A stretch of 64,000 nt of DNA from assembly GCA_964568735.1 (NCBI GenBank), contig CAZMRF010000001.1, forward strand, positions 62,001 to 126,000, written 5' to 3'. The notes under the pieces are model-generated. The model made no database searches, had not been told where the DNA came from, and worked only from the letters and a program-made list of their open reading frames with translations. This stretch comes from CAZMRF01 sp964568735. GTDB taxonomy: Bacteria > Acidobacteriota > Polarisedimenticolia > JACPZX01. Below, one piece after another: positions 1-7,700 of the stretch. Position 1 is the stretch's first letter; every line of letters begins with the position of its first letter. Position numbers and translations under genes: made by a program.

Positions 1-1911
1 GTTGAACTCGTCGTAGATGTCCTCGGTCGTCGCGACGAGAGTCCGATAACCCTGCCCCTGCCGGTGCGCCACGAGCGGCGCGAGCGCGGTGAGGAAGGCG
101 GGATCCGGAGGCGTGATGACGATCCAGTCCGCGCCGTTGGGATCGGCCGCGAGGTTGCTGGGGACGTCCTGCGCGACGCTCACCGGGGGCTTGAGGCCCG
201 CGACCGTCGCGGCCGCATAAAGGCGATTCGTCGTCAGGCTCTCCTGGAAGGCGATGTCGAAGGGGCCGCTCCCCGTGATTTGTCCCGGCGGGACCGAGAT
301 CTTCTTGAGGGCGTTGGGATCCGTCACGTCGTAGAGGAGGATCCCAGAGCCGGAGTATCCCGTGAAGGCGAACCTGAACGCGCCCGGCCCCTCCCCGGCC
401 GCGACGAGGTTGTCGGCCACGACCTTGTAGGTTCTACGGTAGGTGAGCTCGATGAAGTTGAAATAGACCTGATCGATCGGAGAGAAGTCGCCCACCACGA
501 ACATGCGCACCGTGTTGCCGCCGCTCGACACCGTCGAGCTCGCGAGGTTTACGGAATGGTCGAACGGGATGAAGCCCGTCCAGACCTGATCATCCACCTG
601 GGGTCCGTTGAGGAAGAGCCGCGTGTGGTGCGTCACGCCGGTCCTCCCCTGCACGTTGGCGCGCAGGTTGATCGTGTGGGGCACCGGCGAGACCTCGGTG
701 AGCGTGATCGGGTAGGTGAGGTCCTGGCTGTTGGGGTCCCCGGTGTTCTGGCGCTTCCACCACCAGTGATCGATCGCTCCGGGAGGCACGTTCTGGGTGT
801 AGATCAGGTCATCTTCCCTGTGCACGACCGTTTGGAACGAGGCGGGGGTAGGGGCCGGCGCGCCGAAGGTGCCATCGCGCACCGGGGGCCGGACAGGCGA
901 CCCGTCGAAGTGCAGCCAGTAGACGTTCCTGCGCGTCTGACGACCTGTCGCGGCCTTGCCGTAGAAGACGACCCTGTCGCCGGGATCGAAGACACCATCG
1001 CTCTCGCCCGTGACGTCGACCGGAATGGGCTGGCCCATCAGCTCCAGCCGGAAGTCCCTCGGGTCGAGCATGCCGACGTTGATCCCCGCGGCCTGGAGGT
1101 CCGCAGCGGCAACTCCGTACAGTCCGTCCGCCTCGACCGTGATCTTGACGGGGGGAATCATCGACCCCGATTCCGTGAAGGCGCGGATCTGGGTCGCCTC
1201 AGCTTCCAATCCCGCGGCTCCGTCCAGCCCCTCCTGGCGGTCCAGGAGGGGGAGGATCTCCGCCGCGTTGAGAATGGCGAGGGACTGGGCCGCCCGGTGA
1301 ATCCGGAGCCTTCCCTCCGGCCGCTCCCTGCGAGGGGGCGTGGCCTTCGCGTCGGGCACGAAGTCGATCCGGACCTCGAGGCGAGGGTGGTGGCGAAGCT
1401 CGTTGCCGGGAGCCGTTCGGACGGGATAGAGCCGGACCTCGGCGATCTGCAAATCCCGCATCCAACCGGTCCAGGCCAGCTCCGCCGACCTGGCGGGATA
1501 ACGCCCGCGGGGAGGAGGCATCGACGCAGCGACTCCGGGCATCTCCTCGTCTTCCAGACCGAAATACCTCACGACGGTCGCTTCGGGCCGGCCGGAGGGC
1601 AAGGCATGGGAGCCGCCTCTTACGCCGCTCAGGACCGGGCGCATGCCTTCGGGGATCCCGATGAGCGCGGAGGCGTAGGGAAGCCGTGGCAGCCAGGGCT
1701 CTTCCAGCTGCTTCAGCCCGGGCAGGCTCACCTGGACCCTCCCTTCCTGCGTCGAGGAGGGGGTCTGGAAGGGCCGCGGTGTCTCCAGGACGAGCGTGAC
1801 GCCGCCCGCGTCGGACGAGGCCAGGCGGACCTCCTGGGCAAGCAGCGCGGTCGAGGTGGCAAGCAGCGTCAGCGCTGCGGCCATGGAGCGGTTGCGCCGT
1901 GCATCTCTCAC
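1..1911 (-). CDS. Secreted C25 (gingipain-type) cysteine peptidase, N-terminal part; runs off left edge
   Basis: The minus strand is open for 637 codons from a GTG at 1911 to the first base, so the C-terminus is missing. The first ~25 residues form a Sec signal ending in an LLAQ-type site. A long beta-rich propeptide-like region follows. The last visible stretch (DWIVITPP, then LAPLVAHRQGQGYR and EDIYDEF) matches the start of Peptidase_C25 domains, where a mixed beta sheet precedes the catalytic His and Cys; those residues lie outside the window. The gene begins 8 bp after the HPr-kinase-like gene and is the last visible gene of the peptide/PqqD/kinase operon. An in-frame ATG at 1884 is an alternative start. 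C25 assignment is by family resemblance of the domain start only, so activity cannot be judged. Confidence 0.75.
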   Translation of the reverse strand, partial: MRDARRNRSMAAALTLLATSTALLAQEVRLASSDAGGVTLVLETPRPFQTPSSTQEGRVQVSLPGLKQLEEPWLPRLPYASALIGIPEGMRPVLSGVRGGSHALPSGRPEATVVRYFGLEDEEMPGVAASMPPPRGRYPARSAELAWTGWMRDLQIAEVRLYPVRTAPGNELRHHPRLEVRIDFVPDAKATPPRRERPEGRLRIHRAAQSLAILNAAEILPLLDRQEGLDGAAGLEAEATQIRAFTESGSMIPPVKITVEADGLYGVAAADLQAAGINVGMLDPRDFRLELMGQPIPVDVTGESDGVFDPGDRVVFYGKAATGRQTRRNVYWLHFDGSPVRPPVRDGTFGAPAPTPASFQTVVHREDDLIYTQNVPPGAIDHWWWKRQNTGDPNSQDLTYPITLTEVSPVPHTINLRANVQGRTGVTHHTRLFLNGPQVDDQVWTGFIPFDHSVNLASSTVSSGGNTVRMFVVGDFSPIDQVYFNFIELTYRRTYKVVADNLVAAGEGPGAFRFAFTGYSGSGILLYDVTDPNALKKISVPPGQITGSGPFDIAFQESLTTNRLYAAATVAGLKPPVSVAQDVPSNLAADPNGADWIVITPPDPAFLTALAPLVAHRQGQGYRTLVATTEDIYDEFN

Positions 1912-1919
1912 AGTTTCCC

Positions 1920-3104
1920 CTATTCCCTTACGATCGAGGCGATGGCGATGGCGATGTCCGAAGGGCTGCCCGAGGCGACGCGCCACGCGCTGACCGACCC
2001 GATCCTCGATGCCAGCTCGAAGACGACGGAAGCCACCCTGCCTCCGTGTGCAGCCATCAGGCGGCCCCCCTCCCCACGGTTGAGCAGGTCACGCACCAGG
2101 AAGACCAGGAGCGAGGAGACGGGAACCTCCTCGATCTCGGGCGGGCCCGGGCGCCGAGGCACTGGCGGCCGGGATTCCTCGATGTAGAGGATCGACTCCC
2201 GATGACGTCCCTGGACGTCGATCAAGTCGGCGGCGGTCCGCCCCGTGCGGGCGAAGCTCACGGCGAGGGTTGGAAACGGGCGAGCGGGCAAGTCCTCTAT
2301 CGTCGAGGCACCTACCCTCAGCAGATCGTCCTTGAGATCTCCGGCAGCACCGGCGGCGAGGGCCATCTCGTAGCGGACATCCCCTTCCGCGCGAGCCGAC
2401 GACCATCCCTCGGGATCCAGGTAGAAGAGGTAGGAAGGAGGGCAGGCGGCGGCCGGCAGCTTCGCGCCGAGTGCCACGGGATCGACGAGCCACCGATGCG
2501 GCAGCTCGAAGGCATCGGGAAGTCCGGCGCGAACCCCTTGCGGCAGCCCGACTCCGCCCGACTTGCGGATTCCCACGGCCCGGGGGTACGGGAGAAGGAG
2601 GCCCGAGCGGCGATCGATCGGAGCGGCATCGTCGCTCAGGAAATCATATCCGCGCCGGATCAGCTCGAGGACGAGGGTCGACTTGCCGGCGAAGGCGGGC
2701 CCGGCGAGAATGATCCCTTGCCCCTTCCGGGAGACAGCGGCGCCGTGGAGAAGCAGGCTCCCCTCGATGCGGTCCATGATCGCGCCCAGGAGGAACAGGA
2801 AGGCCTGGTTCTCGGGTGAGGGTGATCCCCGGAGGTCCGTCACGCGGGAGCCGGCTTCGGCGCGCGCTCCTCCGGATCCAGAGAGCCGGACGTCGAGCTC
2901 GAGAGGATCGCCCGACTCCTCGGGGGGGAACCAGCGCCAGGCGTGATCGAAGAGAGAGAGGATCCGGGGGCTGTCGCTCCGCAGGCGGACGTCCACTCCC
3001 AGGATCCCGAACCTGCTCACGGAGTGAGGCGTCGAGTCCCCTTCGGTCCGGGCATGAAGCGGTCGCTGGATGGCTCCCTCGGATTTCATCGTGCGGGCGT
3101 GCAC
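1920..3104 (-). CDS. HPr kinase/phosphorylase-like P-loop protein (HprK-related)
   Basis: A protein of about 394 residues whose C-terminal half resembles the P-loop domain of HPr kinases. The Walker A is GPAFAGKST (residues 135-143), and FLSDDAAPID follows, matching the HprK pattern of a SDD after the Walker motif. The N-terminal half is poorly conserved. No HPr or phosphotransferase gene is nearby. HprK-related proteins paired with PqqD proteins are known from peptide-modification loci, including kinases that phosphorylate lasso peptides, so the partner is more likely the small peptide at 5037-5168 than HPr; that is inference. The GTG at 3104 is preferred because GGGAGAG precedes it; an ATG at 3089 is the alternative. 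Confidence 0.7.
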   Translation of the reverse strand: MHARTMKSEGAIQRPLHARTEGDSTPHSVSRFGILGVDVRLRSDSPRILSLFDHAWRWFPPEESGDPLELDVRLSGSGGARAEAGSRVTDLRGSPSPENQAFLFLLGAIMDRIEGSLLLHGAAVSRKGQGIILAGPAFAGKSTLVLELIRRGYDFLSDDAAPIDRRSGLLLPYPRAVGIRKSGGVGLPQGVRAGLPDAFELPHRWLVDPVALGAKLPAAACPPSYLFYLDPEGWSSARAEGDVRYEMALAAGAAGDLKDDLLRVGASTIEDLPARPFPTLAVSFARTGRTAADLIDVQGRHRESILYIEESRPPVPRRPGPPEIEEVPVSSLLVFLVRDLLNRGEGGRLMAAHGGRVASVVFELASRIGSVSAWRVASGSPSDIAIAIASIVRE

Positions 3105-3206
3105 CGTCTCTCCCGAAGGAGCAGGAGGCTGGAAGCGACTAAAGGGCCGACGAGGCGTCCGATCCCGCCGGTGCCGAAGGTCCCGATCCCCCAGCTCCGG
3201 CCCGGC

Positions 3207-3512
3207 CTACCCTTCCAGTAATCCTCGCTCGGAGAAGTTCGCGAGAATGTGGAGCACATCGGCTCCCAGTTCAAGCTGCCGGCCGCCGCTGAAGGCCTGG
3301 TTCAGCGCTTCGGCGATCCCCGACGGGTCTCGCGTTCCGTCGCAGAGCTTCCAGGTGAAGAGGGCCGTCCGGTTCAGGATGTGGACCATCCCCGCCTCCC
3401 GATCGTAGAGGAGTCCCTCCTCTCCAACCTCCTGGAGCGCAAGGTCGCGTCGCGCCCTCGGCCGGGCCTGGGAGACACCCTCCCCAGGCCCGGTGGCGCC
3501 CTGCGGGGACAT
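3207..3512 (-). CDS. PqqD-family (RRE-type) peptide-binding protein
   Basis: 101 residues. The C-terminal ~75 residues show the PqqD pattern: GLLYDREAGMVHILNRTA, then a W-x-LCDGTRD turn and an IAEAL-NQAF helix. PqqD-type domains act as RiPP recognition elements that bind the leader of a precursor peptide and deliver it to a modifying enzyme. The N-terminal ~25 residues are basic and unconserved. The gene lies 8 bp after the secreted Fn3-like gene and 102 bp before the HprK-like gene, in the operon that begins with a 43-residue peptide. Family assignment is firm. Binding to that peptide is inferred from operon position. Confidence 0.82.
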   Translation of the reverse strand: MSPQGATGPGEGVSQARPRARRDLALQEVGEEGLLYDREAGMVHILNRTALFTWKLCDGTRDPSGIAEALNQAFSGGRQLELGADVLHILANFSERGLLEG

Positions 3513-3520
3513 CCGGTCCG

Positions 3521-4888
3521 TCAGTCCTCGACGACGAGGAACCAGGTCTGACTGTTGAGCGTGCCGCCCTGTGCCGAGCGGCCGACGACCTTCCAGTAGA
3601 CCCCGCCCTCGCCGGCCACGGCCATCTGGTGCACCTCAGAGCGCTCGTGCGGGCTGAGCCTCCGGGTGCGCCCCGCTCCCGCCGGGATCTCCATCGTGGA
3701 CTCCTGCGGGAACGTCGGATCCGCCGACATGAGGACTCTCGTGGGGACGGGCTGGTCGGACTGCCACTTGAGGGTCACGACGCGGCCGGCCTTCGAGTCG
3801 TAGGCGGGCTGCACGAGCCGCAGCGGAGGCGCCGGCGGGTTCGGTACCGTCCGCTCTGGCGGATGGATCGTGTTGAAGCCGCCGAGATCGAAGTCCTCGA
3901 GCATGTAGTGGTACTTCACGCCGTTGACCGCCGTCATGTCTTCGAAGCTGTAGGAGGCCCCGCTGACGTCGCTTCCCAGCCCCGGGAGCAGCGCGTTGGT
4001 GACTCGCTCGAACCTGCCCGAGCGCGCTTCCTGTCTCAGAACCGCGAAGCCGGCGTTGTCGATCTCCGAAGAGGTGTCCCACCGGACCGTGACTCTGCCG
4101 TCGCCCGGCTCCACGGAGAAGGACGAAAGCGAGATGAGGAGATCTCCGGGGCCGCAGGGGGTGATGAACCCGCTGCCGCCCTGGACTCCGGCCTGGAAGC
4201 GCGCCACGGCGATCATGACCTTGTCCCCCGGCGGGATGATGGAGGGCAGGGAGGTGAAGGAGCATGCCGTGTAGCTGCTGATGTTCCCGGCGACCTGGAT
4301 CGTGAAGGTGACGCTCTGGCCGGCAAGGATCTCGAGCGGATTGCCACCGCTGGCGCCCGTCGAAATCCCCTTGTTGGCGAGGAGGACGTTGAAGGCCCCC
4401 ATACCATCCATCTTGAGGTTCTTCAAGGAAGAGGAGGGGTGCGAGTCGACGACGTTGTCCGTCCGGTTGCTGTCGAAGGCGCGCTCCCAGACGAGAGCTC
4501 CCGTCTCTGACAGCAAGGTCATTCCCGTCACACCCGGAGGCGTGTTGAAGGAGAGGCCGGTGAGGCTGGCGGTGGTCGTCGTTCGGTTGAAGACCTGGAG
4601 GGTCAGGATGCCGGTAGTCCGGGTGTAGGAGAAGACGAAATCGGCCTCGGCGATCGTCCCGTCATCAAGTCGGCCGGGGTTGCTGAAGGCCGAGCCATTG
4701 CTCGAGAGGGAGCCCTGGCCGCCCAGCTGCATCCCGCTCACCGTGGTGTCCTGGCTGGGACAGTTGTTCTGAGTCGGGACGCACAATCGCTGTGCCCAGG
4801 CCGGGCTGGAAGCGACCGAGATCAGTCCGATCGCGAAGATGACCATGACGAGAAGCCGTACCTTGGTGCCACCGACGTCGATCGACAT
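3521..4888 (-). CDS. Secreted protein with fibronectin-type-III-like C-terminal domain, function unknown
   Basis: 455 residues from the ATG at 4888, chosen because it places a clean signal peptide first (hydrophobic LLVMVIFAIGLISVA, cleavage after AWA near residue 32). Longer upstream frames only add arginine-rich sequence. The mature N-terminal half is a beta-rich domain with two early cysteines. The second half contains an Fn3-like unit (GDGRVTVRWDTSSEIDNAGF, then YHYMLEDFD) followed by another beta domain ending in WFLVVED. Such units are common in secreted proteins of environmental Gram-negatives. It sits between the peptide gene and the PqqD gene. A role as carrier, receptor or unrelated passenger cannot be told apart from sequence. 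Confidence 0.75.
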   Translation of the reverse strand: MSIDVGGTKVRLLVMVIFAIGLISVASSPAWAQRLCVPTQNNCPSQDTTVSGMQLGGQGSLSSNGSAFSNPGRLDDGTIAEADFVFSYTRTTGILTLQVFNRTTTTASLTGLSFNTPPGVTGMTLLSETGALVWERAFDSNRTDNVVDSHPSSSLKNLKMDGMGAFNVLLANKGISTGASGGNPLEILAGQSVTFTIQVAGNISSYTACSFTSLPSIIPPGDKVMIAVARFQAGVQGGSGFITPCGPGDLLISLSSFSVEPGDGRVTVRWDTSSEIDNAGFAVLRQEARSGRFERVTNALLPGLGSDVSGASYSFEDMTAVNGVKYHYMLEDFDLGGFNTIHPPERTVPNPPAPPLRLVQPAYDSKAGRVVTLKWQSDQPVPTRVLMSADPTFPQESTMEIPAGAGRTRRLSPHERSEVHQMAVAGEGGVYWKVVGRSAQGGTLNSQTWFLVVED

Positions 4889-5036
4889 CTTGGGTATCCC
4901 CAGGCGCATCCTCCGGGCCGCGGAGAGCGCAGTTACTTTCGTTGACGCTCCGGCGTGGCCCCTGCCGGTATGCCGGGACCGCCGAGGCCTCCTCACCCCT
5001 CCGCCGGGCTCACCTCGCGCGGCGGGACCTTCTCAC

Positions 5037-5168
5037 TCAGAATCCGAAGGGAACGGTGCCTGTGTACGCCTGAGCGGGACCCATCGCCTCGAGGATCTCC
5101 GATTCGCTCACCGTCCGTATCTGAGGAGCCACGTATTCGATCCGGTCCATTCCGTCTGTGCGGTTCAT
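5037..5168 (-). CDS. Candidate RiPP precursor peptide (43 aa)
   Basis: A small ORF read from ATG 5168, with GGAGG 10 nt upstream. The peptide has an acidic leader containing YVAPQI, the same spacing as the Tyr-x-x-Pro-x-Leu motif that PqqD/B1-type recognition domains bind in lasso precursors. An amphipathic stretch SESEILEAMGPA follows, then a short tail AYTGTVPFGF that could be a core. It is the first gene of the operon and sits 258 nt after a well-formed promoter. No lasso cyclase or transglutaminase-like protease is visible, so a lasso product is not supported. Ser/Thr/Tyr residues are available for the downstream HprK-like kinase. The ORF is likely real; its role as a precursor is inference. 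Confidence 0.6.
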   Translation of the reverse strand: MNRTDGMDRIEYVAPQIRTVSESEILEAMGPAQAYTGTVPFGF

Positions 5169-5432
5169 TTTCTGCCTGCCTCCATGTCCATGATGTCCAT
5201 GCGTCGCAGAGCGCCGCGCGGGGTCGTCTCGGGGAGATTCGAGTTCAACCGATGGCTCTCCGGCACGATGCATGGAGAGTCAGGGGCCGCAGCGGATCCT
5301 GCGCCACCGGCAGATGGCGGGCGCACCGTAAGGAATCGAAGCGGGATTCCCCTCTCACGCTTCGTCCTGTCAGGCAGTCAGGCAGGTAGGACTGGTTCAC
5401 CCCTCGTTTTGTGCTGGGCCAGAAGTGCTCTG

Positions 5433-5461
5433 AAAATACTCAAACTCCTCGCACTCGTCAA
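5433..5461 (-). promoter_or_regulatory. Predicted sigma70-type promoter of the peptide/PqqD/kinase operon
   Basis: Minus strand TTGACG (5461-5456), 17-bp spacer, TATTTT (5438-5433). Transcription would start near 5426, giving a long leader before the peptide ATG at 5168. No other gene lies between. Confidence 0.6.
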
Positions 5462-5467
5462 GGGCTT

Positions 5468-5490
5468 GCCATGGGTTAATTGCTCATGGC
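5468..5490. promoter_or_regulatory. Inverted repeat upstream of the -35 box, possible operator
   Basis: GCCATG (5468-5473), an 11-bp AT-rich centre, then CATGGC (5485-5490). It begins 7 bp upstream of the predicted -35 box of the peptide operon, where an activator would bind. The arms are perfect, but 6-bp arms can arise by chance. Confidence 0.4.
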
Positions 5491-5614
5491 TACAGGGAAT
5501 CCGGCCCGTGCGGACGATTGGTGCCATTCGGAAAGGTGATCGCGGTCCGCCTTAGTGGATGACCGATCTGTCTGTTATGGATTGTCGAGCGGCCGGGAAC
5601 TCGAGAAGGCTGGA

Positions 5615-6262
5615 TCAGTTGGAGAGGAGGGTACCACCCGGGTAGGCGCCTCCCCCGAGGATGTGAGTCGTGGTCGCCTGGGTGGAGGGATCCAGGAAGA
5701 AAAGAGCCGTGCCCGAGCTGCTGTCGGTCCCGACGAAGCCTATGGGACTGGTGACGCCCTTCTGCGTGATGTTGAAGGTGACTCGCACCACGGTTGCCCG
5801 GCCCGATCCGCCGACCTTCACGAACGCCGGTGGGGTCAGCGTGATCGTCCCGAGGACATCGCCCCCGCTCAAGGTGCAGGCCGGAGTTCCAGCCAGGAGC
5901 TGGTTGCCCGGGAAGAAACTTCCGGCTGTACAGCCGACGAAGTTCGCCACCGTTGAATCGAAGGAAATCTCGAAGGCCAGGCCGCTCACGCTCATGGAGG
6001 CATCGCAATCGGTGACGACGATCTCCAGCTCCACACCAGAGCCGACGACCCTGCCCAGCTGGAGCGAGACCTGGTCCGCGATCGGGCAGTCGGCCGATGC
6101 CGCGGGCGTGAAGACCGCATTGGGGGTCGTCCCGGCGATCGCGGAAGGGAGATCGACTTCTTCGTCGCCCGTATTGCAGCCGGGGACGAGAGCCACCGCC
6201 AGAAGCACCGCTCCGGCGATGGCGCCCCGTCGCAGATTCGTCTCGACGCGAGCAAGGTTCAT
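5615..6262 (-). CDS. Lipoprotein with cohesin-like domain
   Basis: 215 residues from ATG 6262, which overlaps the upstream stop as TGATG; a GTG lies one codon earlier. A lipoprotein signal ends in VALVPGC. The mature protein (about residues 50-200) reads like a cohesin/carbohydrate-binding-type beta sandwich: a LQLGRVVGSGVELEIVV strand, then VSGLAFEISFDSTVANFVGC, then GDVLGTITL, then ATVVRVTFNI. Four cysteines in the mature part could form disulfides. As an outer-membrane or inner-membrane lipoprotein it could anchor the dockerin protein encoded immediately upstream. Cohesin identity rests on fold pattern, not on exact motif, so another Ig-like sandwich is possible. Confidence 0.65.
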   Translation of the reverse strand: MNLARVETNLRRGAIAGAVLLAVALVPGCNTGDEEVDLPSAIAGTTPNAVFTPAASADCPIADQVSLQLGRVVGSGVELEIVVTDCDASMSVSGLAFEISFDSTVANFVGCTAGSFFPGNQLLAGTPACTLSGGDVLGTITLTPPAFVKVGGSGRATVVRVTFNITQKGVTSPIGFVGTDSSSGTALFFLDPSTQATTTHILGGGAYPGGTLLSN

Positions 6263-7080
6263 CACGGGAATGGGCCCACCCTGCCGAAGTTGGCGAAAAA
6301 GATGGCGATGTCAGCCCCATTAATGCGTCCGTCGACGTCGAGGTCGTTTCCGACGACGTAGATGCCGTCGCCGGATACCGATGGATAGGTCAGAAGCAGG
6401 ATGATGAGATCCCCATTGTCGATCCGGTTGGAGCCATCCAGGTCCAGGCGGGCCAGATTCACCGTGACGCTGAAGCCGTTGGGCTTGGAGCCCACCCCTC
6501 CTCCGACGTTGGTCACTGACACGGTCCGAGTCGCCACCTGCGCCAGAGGATCCGCGCTCAACGTCGTCACGAGCGTGCTCGGCGCTCCCGTGGAGTTCAC
6601 GGCCCCGACGGTGATGCCGGCGCCGAAGCTCACGGTGGCGCCCGCAGAGAAGTTGTCGCCGGAGATCGTCACGCTCAGAGCGGACTGCCCCTGACGCATC
6701 GAGGTCTGCGAAAGGGTCCGGACGGTCGGGGTCAGGCTGGGCGTGGTGCTCCGGACCGTGGAGAAGCCGCTCTCGTTCCCGCTCAGATCGAATGCTGTGA
6801 GGGCGAGGAACCAGGTCTGGCCCGCGGTGAGCTGGAGGCTCGCGCTCGTCGCAGCAGGCCCCAGGGTCACGAACCGATCCGCCACAGCCGCCGCCTGCGC
6901 CGGGAGCAGGTTGAAGATGTTGGGGTCGATGTCCGCGTAGAGCCTGTACCCGGCCAGATCGGGCTCCACGTTTGCCGTCCAGACGACGTTGACGGTGCCC
7001 TGGAGCTGCGCCAGGGCGGGTGTCGCCACGGCGCATGCGAGCGCCAGGGAGACGAGGGCGCTGCGCAGGCGGCTACTCAA
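6262..7080 (-). CDS. Secreted Fn3 / IPT-TIG / dockerin protein
   Basis: 272 residues with a signal peptide cut after ALA (residue 24). Fn3-like domain at about 28-110, IPT/TIG-type Ig domain at 118-207, and a C-terminal type I dockerin at 208-267 with two calcium loops, DLDGSNRIDNGDL and DLDVDGRINGADI. Dockerins bind cohesins, and cohesin-like domains are encoded on both sides in the same operon. The start is the TTG at 7080, overlapping the end of the previous gene by 8 bp and preceded by GGGGA. No catalytic domain is present, so it is an adaptor or structural protein rather than an enzyme. Confidence 0.8.
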   Translation of the reverse strand: MSSRLRSALVSLALACAVATPALAQLQGTVNVVWTANVEPDLAGYRLYADIDPNIFNLLPAQAAAVADRFVTLGPAATSASLQLTAGQTWFLALTAFDLSGNESGFSTVRSTTPSLTPTVRTLSQTSMRQGQSALSVTISGDNFSAGATVSFGAGITVGAVNSTGAPSTLVTTLSADPLAQVATRTVSVTNVGGGVGSKPNGFSVTVNLARLDLDGSNRIDNGDLIILLLTYPSVSGDGIYVVGNDLDVDGRINGADIAIFFANFGRVGPFP

Positions 7081-7690
7081 GGTGAAGATCCCCGACCGCG
7101 AGCGTCCATGGCATGTCGCGGCCTTCGATATCGAGCAGGCGCACCTCCGTGAGCCCGAGCGGCACCGGTCCGGTCGTCAGGATCTCGAACTCGAGCTCGA
7201 CGAGCGTCTCGACGGAATCGAAGCCCCCGGGCAAGGCGGAGCGGTAGATGCTCACGAGGCCCGGCACCGACGGGGACTCGCGGGCGAGAAGGGCGCCCCG
7301 CCCCGTCGGGCGGAACCCTGTATATCGGATCTGCGAGGGATCGGCTCCTATGTCGAAGGACGCGTGCTGCAGGCCCTCGAGGCCGTCGAAGAGGGTCACC
7401 TTGAGGACGACGAGACCCCCCGCACCGGGCTGGACAATCGAGGCATCGAGCCTCACCTGCGGCACGGCGTCCGCGATCCCCTCAGGGTTCCGGATCGCGC
7501 GGCGGTTCTGGAACCTACGGCCAGCCTTGCCCTGGCGCGTCTTCGCTGCTGCGGCCGAAGCCCTGATCCCGGCGCGGCCCGGGTCCTCCGGCGGCGCCGC
7601 GGACCCGGCCCCGGCAAGGCCTATCGCCGCCGCGGCGAGCCCTGCCAGTAGCCACCGGAGCGCGATCGTCTTGAAGCCTCCCGGTTTCAA
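7073..7690 (-). CDS. Secreted cohesin-like protein
   Basis: 205 residues if the TTG at 7690 is used. That TTG has GAGG 5 nt upstream, comes just after the stop of the beta-helix gene, and puts the hydrophobic signal (WLLAGLAAAAIGLAGAG) at the N-terminus. Longer frames would overlap the previous gene. After a basic linker, residues about 75-200 show a cohesin-type sandwich: VRLDASIVQPGAGGLVVLKV, then LQHASFDIGADPSQIRYTGF, then ETLVELEFEIL. The pattern is similar to the lipoprotein two genes downstream, but it has no lipobox. It probably interacts with dockerin or sugar; the partner is unknown. Confidence 0.6.
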   Translation of the reverse strand: MKPGGFKTIALRWLLAGLAAAAIGLAGAGSAAPPEDPGRAGIRASAAAAKTRQGKAGRRFQNRRAIRNPEGIADAVPQVRLDASIVQPGAGGLVVLKVTLFDGLEGLQHASFDIGADPSQIRYTGFRPTGRGALLARESPSVPGLVSIYRSALPGGFDSVETLVELEFEILTTGPVPLGLTEVRLLDIEGRDMPWTLAVGDLHLE

Positions 7691-7700
7691 TGGGACCTCA

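Larger units (their letters stand above)
5169..5614. other. 446-bp intergenic region: leader and promoter of the peptide operon
   Basis: No gene is supported here. On the minus strand it holds the promoter (5433-5461), an inverted repeat just upstream of it (5468-5490), and a leader of roughly 258 nt. Inside the leader two 6-bp pairings could form: 5332-5337 with 5345-5350, and 5338-5343 with 5358-5363. Because the second uses the loop of the first, they have pseudoknot geometry. The stretch 5400-5500 is noticeably AT-richer than its surroundings. Confidence 0.6.

Noticed and set aside
64..2187. A 707-codon open frame on the plus strand
   Set aside because: It is Arg/Gly/Asp-rich with no domain, and lies opposite the C25 protease and HprK-like genes, which have signals and motifs. 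GC-rich third positions keep the antisense frame open.
1..5168. Classical lasso-peptide cluster
   Set aside because: No asparagine-synthetase-like cyclase or transglutaminase-type protease is present, only a PqqD protein and a kinase.
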